Shown here: positions 12,519-15,797 of the stretch, piece after piece | Layout: each line of letters opens with the position of its first letter | Position numbering within the stretch: the stretch's first letter is position 1 | Assembly: GCA_002686195.1 (NCBI GenBank) | Contig: NZAS01000024.1 | Coordinates: 1-15,797, forward strand | Reading direction: 5' to 3' | DNA length: 15,797 nt | Origin: Candidatus Pacearchaeota archaeon | Lineage (GTDB): Archaea; Nanoarchaeota; Nanoarchaeia; Pacearchaeales; GW2011-AR1 | The notes under the pieces: model-generated | Seen by the model: the letters and a program-made list of their open reading frames with translations, nothing else | What the model was told of the DNA's origin: nothing | Databases searched by the model: none | Program-made: the position numbers and the translations under genes

Positions 12519-12827
12519 ATGGCGAAGGTAAGAATCAAATTGTCAAGCATTGACATCGAAGCACTGAATAAAGTGATTGAGTCAGTTGGGGAAATAACTA
12601 GTCGGACTGGTGTTGTGATGAGAGGACCGATTCCTTTACCTACTCGAAGGATGAAAGTTACAACTAGGAAGAGTCCGTGTGGTGATGGAAAGGCGAGTTT
12701 TGATAATTTTGAGATGAGAGTTCATAGAAGGATTATTGATATTCCTGCTGAAGACAGGATTTTGCATCCGATTATGAAATTGCAGATTCCTAGAAGTGTT
12801 CAGATAAAAATTGAGATGAAGGAATAA
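12519..12827 (+). CDS. rps10: Small-subunit ribosomal protein uS10
   Basis: Component of the 30S head, near the A site in the uS3/uS14 neighbourhood. 102 residues from the ATG at 12519, which the TATA spacing supports; a TTG three codons earlier is not needed. The MAKVRIKLSSIDIEALNKVI start, the GPIPLPTRRMKVTTRKSPCGDG loop and the MRVHRRIIDI segment are characteristic of archaeal uS10, and the full length is present. In many archaea it follows the EF-1A gene; here it stands alone between the divergent antiporter gene and dut. Its stop codon is embedded in the hairpin that follows. Confidence 0.95.
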   Translation: MAKVRIKLSSIDIEALNKVIESVGEITSRTGVVMRGPIPLPTRRMKVTTRKSPCGDGKASFDNFEMRVHRRIIDIPAEDRILHPIMKLQIPRSVQIKIEMKE

Positions 12828-12881
12828 CTTCGTTATTCCTACGACCCTCACTTCTTACGAAGCTTCAGGTGAAAGAGTGAG
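12820..12881. repeat. Tandem hairpins after rps10
   Basis: Hairpin 1: AGGAATAAC (12820-12828), loop TTC, GTTATTCCT (12832-12840), 9 bp perfect; its 5' arm contains the rps10 TAA stop. Hairpin 2: CTCACT (12847-12852) pairs with AGTGAG (12876-12881) and encloses a nested CTTC-TTAC-GAAG stem (alternative pairing at 12851-12862). The segment 12847-12864 matches 15705-15722 at 17 of 18 bases. It is probably an rps10 3' structure or terminator; a mobile or repetitive origin is possible. Confidence 0.6.
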
Positions 12882-12895
12882 ATATTATACAAATT

Positions 12896-12903
12896 TTTAT
12901 ATA
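12896..12903 (+). promoter_or_regulatory. TATA box of dut
   Basis: TTTATATA centred 25.5 nt before the ATG at 12925, favouring that start over the in-frame ATG at 12919 (19.5 nt). Confidence 0.5.
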
Positions 12904-12924
12904 GACTTGTTATGAATAATGTTT

Positions 12925-13371
12925 ATGGGTGAAAAAGAGGGTAATAAGATTCCTGTTAAGGTGAAGTTCTTGCATGAAGATGCGAAGATGCCTTTTTATG
13001 GGAGTGAGGAGGCAGCGGGTTTTGACCTTTATGCTGTTGAAGATGTTTTGATTGAGCCTGGGGAGAGGGTGATGATTGGGACTGGAGTTGGCATGTCTAT
13101 TCCTGAAGGATATTGTTTTAAGTTTAGGGACAGAAGTGGATTAGGAGCAAAAGGAGTTACACATTTTGGAGGCTTGATTGATTCTGATTATAGAGGAGAG
13201 TTTAAAGTTGTTTTATTTAATTCTTCTAAAGAAGGTTATAAGATTGAGAAAGGGGATCGGATTATACAGGCTGTTATTGTTCCTGTGATGAGGGCTGAGT
13301 TTGAAAAAATTGATGAGTTGGAGGGGAGCGGAAGAGGAGAGGGTGGTTTTCATTCTACTGGGAAGAAATGA
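12925..13371 (+). CDS. dut: dUTP diphosphatase, trimeric type
   Basis: Hydrolyses dUTP to dUMP and diphosphate, keeping uracil out of DNA and feeding thymidylate synthase. All five trimeric dUTPase motifs are present in order (numbered from this start): AAGFDLYA (30-37), RDRSGLG (68-74), GLIDSDYRGE (83-92) with the catalytic Asp, KGDRIIQAVI (109-118), and the mobile C-terminal arm RGEGGFHSTG (137-146). The 148-residue length is typical of dUTPase; dCTP deaminase, a relative, lacks this exact C-terminal arm. A second possible start two codons upstream (12919) is less consistent with the TATA box. It sits at the head of a region containing thyA and tmk. Confidence 0.94.
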   Translation: MGEKEGNKIPVKVKFLHEDAKMPFYGSEEAAGFDLYAVEDVLIEPGERVMIGTGVGMSIPEGYCFKFRDRSGLGAKGVTHFGGLIDSDYRGEFKVVLFNSSKEGYKIEKGDRIIQAVIVPVMRAEFEKIDELEGSGRGEGGFHSTGKK

Positions 13372-13387
13372 TTGTAGTACATATATA

Positions 13388-13395
13388 TTTTTAAA
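13388..13395 (+). promoter_or_regulatory. TATA box of the 13417 gene
   Basis: TTTTTAAA centred 25.5 nt before the ATG, within a 45-nt gap after dut. It indicates separate, leaderless transcription rather than a dut operon. Confidence 0.5.
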
Positions 13396-13416
13396 GAGAA
13401 TTAGATAGAAAAGGGG

Positions 13417-13905
13417 ATGCCTGCACAAAATATTTTGAGATATGTGCCTCCTGTTGATAGTATAAAGAGTGAAGATGATATTGTTACTTTGTTAGAAGAT
13501 GTTCAGAAAACTATTGACGATATTAATTCGGGATTACGACTTGATTTGATGAATACTTTTGTATTTCTTAGAGATATGGGAATTGATAGAGTATATGATC
13601 TTGGTGTTGAAGATGAAAGAGGTGTTAGGCAAATGATTGATTTAAGTTCTGCAGTGAGTGGGGCAAAATTTTATGATTCGAGATCACAACCTGGATGTTC
13701 TGGATGTGAACATCAGAAAATGCATAAGCCAGAGACAGATGAGACAGTTTTTTATTGTGGAGTTCATGAGCCTAATACTATAAGAGATGGTGGTTTCGTT
13801 GGGTTGTCTCCGACAATACAAAAATATCGGGAGAGTGGATGTGAAGATAGAAAAGCTATTTTTAGACCTATTGATGAGGTTTTATCTGAAGTTGAAGTAG
13901 CTTAA
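13417..13905 (+). CDS. Cysteine/histidine-containing protein of unknown function between dut and thyA
   Basis: 162 residues, not recognised. Residues 15-65 are helical and acidic. The second half holds a probable metal site: C94-x2-C97-x-H99, H103, C114-x2-H117 and C142 (segments CSGCEHQKMH, YCGVHEP and SGCEDRK). Four cysteines spaced C-x2-C-x16-C-x27-C could bind Zn or a 4Fe-4S cluster. There is no membrane segment or catalytic signature. It has its own TATA box. Its stop lies 2 nt from the convergent thyA stop. Placement among dut, thyA and tmk hints at a nucleotide- or DNA-related role, but that is only context. Confidence 0.75.
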   Translation: MPAQNILRYVPPVDSIKSEDDIVTLLEDVQKTIDDINSGLRLDLMNTFVFLRDMGIDRVYDLGVEDERGVRQMIDLSSAVSGAKFYDSRSQPGCSGCEHQKMHKPETDETVFYCGVHEPNTIRDGGFVGLSPTIQKYRESGCEDRKAIFRPIDEVLSEVEVA

Positions 13906-13907
13906 GG

Positions 13908-14885
13908 TTATTTTCTGTCTTTTTCATCAAAGCCGCCTGCAACTGTTAATGGAGCTCTTATTGGGGGATGAGGGTCATAATTTTCTAATGTGAAATCATC
14001 ATATGTTATTCTATCTAAGTCATCAACGCTTTTTAATTCTGGATTTATCTTTACTGTTGGGAAAGGTCTTGGTTCTCTGGATAATTGTTCTTCTACTTGA
14101 GCAAAATGGTCTCCATAAACATGGATGTCTCCATATGTGTGAACAAAATCTCCAGGTTCAAATCCTGTGAGTTGGGCTGCCGCTTGTGTTAAAAGAGCGT
14201 AGCTTGCTATATTGAAAGGAACACCTAGGAAGGCGTCACAACTTCTTTGGTAGAGCTGGGCTGAGAGTTTACCATCAGAGACATTGAAATGAGTCATTAT
14301 ATGACAGAGAGGGAAACTGAGAGCTTCTCCAGGAGGAGCCATTTGATAAAGCTGTCCTGAATTCCAAGCGCTCATTACTTGGTGTTTTCTGTCTGGAAAA
14401 TCGCGAGTGCTTTCTAGTGCCCATTTTAATTGATCTACTTCTCTTCCACCATCTGCTTGCCATTTTCTCCATTGTTCTCCGTAAATATGTGGGAGTTCTC
14501 CCCATTTTTCTGCAAAGGTGGAATCATCCCTGATTCTTTCAATGAATTGTTCTTGAGTCAATCTTTCTAAAGAAGAATCAGATTCAGTTGCTTTTCCATA
14601 TAGTTTGTATGGATAGTCATCCCAGATGTGGACATCATTATCTACTAGGTATTTGATGTTTGTTTGTCCTGTCATGAACCAAATTAGTTCGTGTGCAACG
14701 CCTTTCCAGAAGACTTTTTTTGTTGTTAATAATGGAAGTCCTTCAGAAAGATCAAATCGAATTTGTCTTCCAAAAACACTACGTAATGAATTTCCTGTAT
14801 TATGATCTGTTTTTTCAACGCCATTTCTCATTATGTCACTCAATAAATCTAAGTATTGATATTCTGGGTGCCTCTTTCCTTGCAT
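13908..14885 (-). CDS. thyA: Thymidylate synthase (ThyA type)
   Basis: Folate-dependent methylation of dUMP to dTMP. 325 residues: the phosphate-binding FGR loop near 38-40, the catalytic cysteine C194 in FPLCH, R214-S215-C216-D217 with the dUMP phosphate arginine, the nucleotide-binding PFNIASYALLTQ (223-234) with N225, and the D253-I-H-V-Y257 motif. It resembles the longer ThyA forms, having an insert at about 95-130 versus the 264-residue E. coli enzyme. The C-terminus APLTVAGGFDEKDRK runs some ten residues beyond the usual APVAI-type end, which normally closes over the active site. The leaderless start fits an oligo-T/AAG TATA box 25.5 nt upstream. Many archaea use ThyX or lack ThyA, so acquisition by transfer is possible but untested. 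Confidence 0.96.
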   Translation of the reverse strand: MQGKRHPEYQYLDLLSDIMRNGVEKTDHNTGNSLRSVFGRQIRFDLSEGLPLLTTKKVFWKGVAHELIWFMTGQTNIKYLVDNDVHIWDDYPYKLYGKATESDSSLERLTQEQFIERIRDDSTFAEKWGELPHIYGEQWRKWQADGGREVDQLKWALESTRDFPDRKHQVMSAWNSGQLYQMAPPGEALSFPLCHIMTHFNVSDGKLSAQLYQRSCDAFLGVPFNIASYALLTQAAAQLTGFEPGDFVHTYGDIHVYGDHFAQVEEQLSREPRPFPTVKINPELKSVDDLDRITYDDFTLENYDPHPPIRAPLTVAGGFDEKDRK

Positions 14886-14904
14886 TGTTTTGTTTAGGCT
14901 TGGG

Positions 14905-14976
14905 TTTTTTTAAGCTTTATTGTGAATTAATATATACTTGAGTATAACAATTGTTTTTAAGTAAGGATTTGTGAGG
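14905..14976. promoter_or_regulatory. Divergent thyA/tmk promoter region with an inverted repeat
   Basis: Minus strand: CTTAAAAAAA (14914-14905) is the thyA TATA box. Plus strand: TTAATATATACTT (14927-14939) would start a tmk mRNA near 14959, leaving a leader with a GTGAGG ribosome site (14971-14976) 4 nt before the ATG; TTTTTAAG at 14954-14961 is an alternative TATA. TATACT-TG-AGTATA (14933-14946) is a perfect inverted repeat on the tmk TATA box and could be an operator. Confidence 0.45.
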
Positions 14977-14980
14977 AAGT

Positions 14981-15670
14981 ATGGGAGAAGAGGATTTTCA
15001 AAGAGGGCATGAATATCGAGGATTGTTTTTAAGCTTTGAAGGGCCTGAGGCCGGAGGTAAAACAAGCCAGAAGAATAGGACTGTTGCTTGGCTGAGAAAT
15101 GATTTAGGCTATGAGGTTAATGAGGTAAGGCATCCTGGTGGAACCGAGATTGGGGAGAAGGTTAGAAAGATTTTGTTAGATCCTGAAAATTGGGAAATGG
15201 ATGATGTTACTGAGTTGCTTTTGTTTGGATCTTGTTTGAGTCAATTAGTTGCTCAAGAAGTTAGGCCTGCTTTGCGGAGAGGAGAGATTGTTGTTGCGGA
15301 TAGGTTTATTGATTCTTTTGCAGTTTATCAAGGGGTTGCTGGTGGAATTTCGAATGAGAAAGTTCTTCAAGTTGCTGGGCTTGGTTTGCAAGGTGTTTAT
15401 CCTGATTTGACTCATGTTTTTGATGTTAGTCCTGAAATTGCTGCTGTGAGATTGGGAGATGATCTAGATAGGATGGAACAGAAAGGGCCAGAGTTTCATG
15501 CTAAGGTTAGGCAAGGATATTTAGATATTGTTAATGATAGACCTCGGAGAGTGAAGATGATTAATACCGATTCTTTAGGTGAAGATGGTGTGTGGGGAAA
15601 GGTTAGAGGAAATATTTCTGATTATTTAGATGCTTATGATTTGAGAGATAATTTGAGAAAGGTTAGGTAA
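14981..15670 (+). CDS. tmk: Thymidylate kinase
   Basis: Phosphorylates dTMP to dTDP, the step after ThyA. 229 residues: P-loop FEGPEAGGKTSQ with G21, G26, K27 and T28; RHPGGTEIGEKVRKILL near 50-66, the dTMP-binding segment whose usual form is REPGGT (here His replaces Glu); the DR motif at 107-108 with DSFAVYQG following; and a LID-like region at about 160-181 (DDLDRM then EFHAKVRQGYL). The C-terminus has the usual late VKMINTD strand. The length is normal. The Shine-Dalgarno-like GTGAGG precedes the ATG. It is divergent from thyA across a 95-nt gap, so dTMP synthesis and use may be coordinately controlled. Confidence 0.93.
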   Translation: MGEEDFQRGHEYRGLFLSFEGPEAGGKTSQKNRTVAWLRNDLGYEVNEVRHPGGTEIGEKVRKILLDPENWEMDDVTELLLFGSCLSQLVAQEVRPALRRGEIVVADRFIDSFAVYQGVAGGISNEKVLQVAGLGLQGVYPDLTHVFDVSPEIAAVRLGDDLDRMEQKGPEFHAKVRQGYLDIVNDRPRRVKMINTDSLGEDGVWGKVRGNISDYLDAYDLRDNLRKVR

Positions 15671-15671
15671 T

Positions 15672-15680
15672 GTTTAAAAG
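15672..15680 (+). promoter_or_regulatory. TATA-like box ahead of the structured tRNA leader
   Basis: GTTTAAAAG, starting 2 nt past the tmk stop, predicts transcription start near 15701-15702, exactly where the hairpin region begins. No TATA-like sequence sits about 26 nt before the tRNA itself. Confidence 0.35.
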
Positions 15681-15702
15681 TTAGTTATTTCTTTTCTTTT
15701 AG

Positions 15703-15777
15703 TGCTCGCTTCTTACGAAGCTACGCATACAGAGCATTTGCTTCGCAAATCTCTGTCCCTACAACACTTGCGTGTTG
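15703..15777 (+). repeat. Triple-hairpin region before a tRNA gene
   Basis: Elements: TGCTC (15703-15707) can pair with GAGCA (15732-15736) around a CTTC-TTAC-GAAG stem (15709-15720). Alternatively ACAGAG-C-ATTTGC (15729-15741), loop TTC, GCAAATCTCTGT (15745-15756) forms a 12-bp stem with one bulged C. CAACAC-TTGC-GTGTTG (15762-15777) is a 6-bp stem. Bases 15705-15722 repeat 12847-12864 at 17 of 18. This could be a structured tRNA leader or a small RNA. Confidence 0.55.
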
Positions 15778-15782
15778 AAGGA

Positions 15783-15797
15783 GCCCGGATGGCGGAG
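15783..15797 (+). tRNA. 5' end of a tRNA gene, possibly tRNA-Leu (partial)
   Basis: GCCCGGATGGCGGAG has the form of a 7-base acceptor strand (GCCCGGA), T8-G9, and a short D stem beginning GCGG-A, as in class II tRNAs and most like tRNA-Leu. The anticodon and 3' half lie outside the window, so the identity is a guess. Confidence 0.45.

Overview
The window reads as a compact, AT-rich archaeal chromosome segment, most likely from a small-genome DPANN-type lineage (Woesearchaeota/Pacearchaeota-like; this placement is inference). Evidence: archaeal-type PheRS alpha with N-terminal winged-helix domains, a short RNase P p30 subunit, archaeal UMP kinase, Ogg2-type DNA glycosylase and archaeal uS10. 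Most genes carry a TATA box (TTTAAA or TTTATA type) centred about 25 nt before the start codon, so most mRNAs should be leaderless. Only a few genes have a clear Shine-Dalgarno: the small membrane gene at 8197, the antiporter at 12417 and tmk.

Layout. 1-5225 is all minus strand: pheT (runs off the left edge), pheS, rnp3, pyrH, an ogg2-type glycosylase, then an adjacent pair of unknowns (a coiled-coil protein and a protein resembling the N-terminal domain of secretion ATPases without the motor). 5226-5515 holds a two-hairpin element, a broken 5' copy of tRNA-Trp carrying its own two-hairpin insert, and the intact tRNA-Trp. 5517-6766 is a minus-strand HTH/UPF0175-like plus PIN-nuclease pair that resembles a toxin-antitoxin module. 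An SDR oxidoreductase with a twin-operator promoter, a second PIN protein, a small two-TM protein and a DUF4389-like fragment follow. serS and a membrane protein diverge from one shared TATA box. Then come a Kef/CPA2-type antiporter and uS10.

12925-15670 gathers thymidylate metabolism: dut (dUTP to dUMP), a cysteine-rich unknown, thyA (dUMP to dTMP, convergent) and tmk (dTMP to dTDP). The right edge enters a tRNA gene behind a structured leader.

The most unusual material is non-coding. There is a family of tandem hairpins in intergenic gaps, two pairs of which share sequence. Both tRNA genes appear to have roughly 80-90 nt structured leaders, one containing a 5' half-copy of the tRNA itself. 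No gene-free stretch exceeds 300 nt; the longest is 5226-5444.
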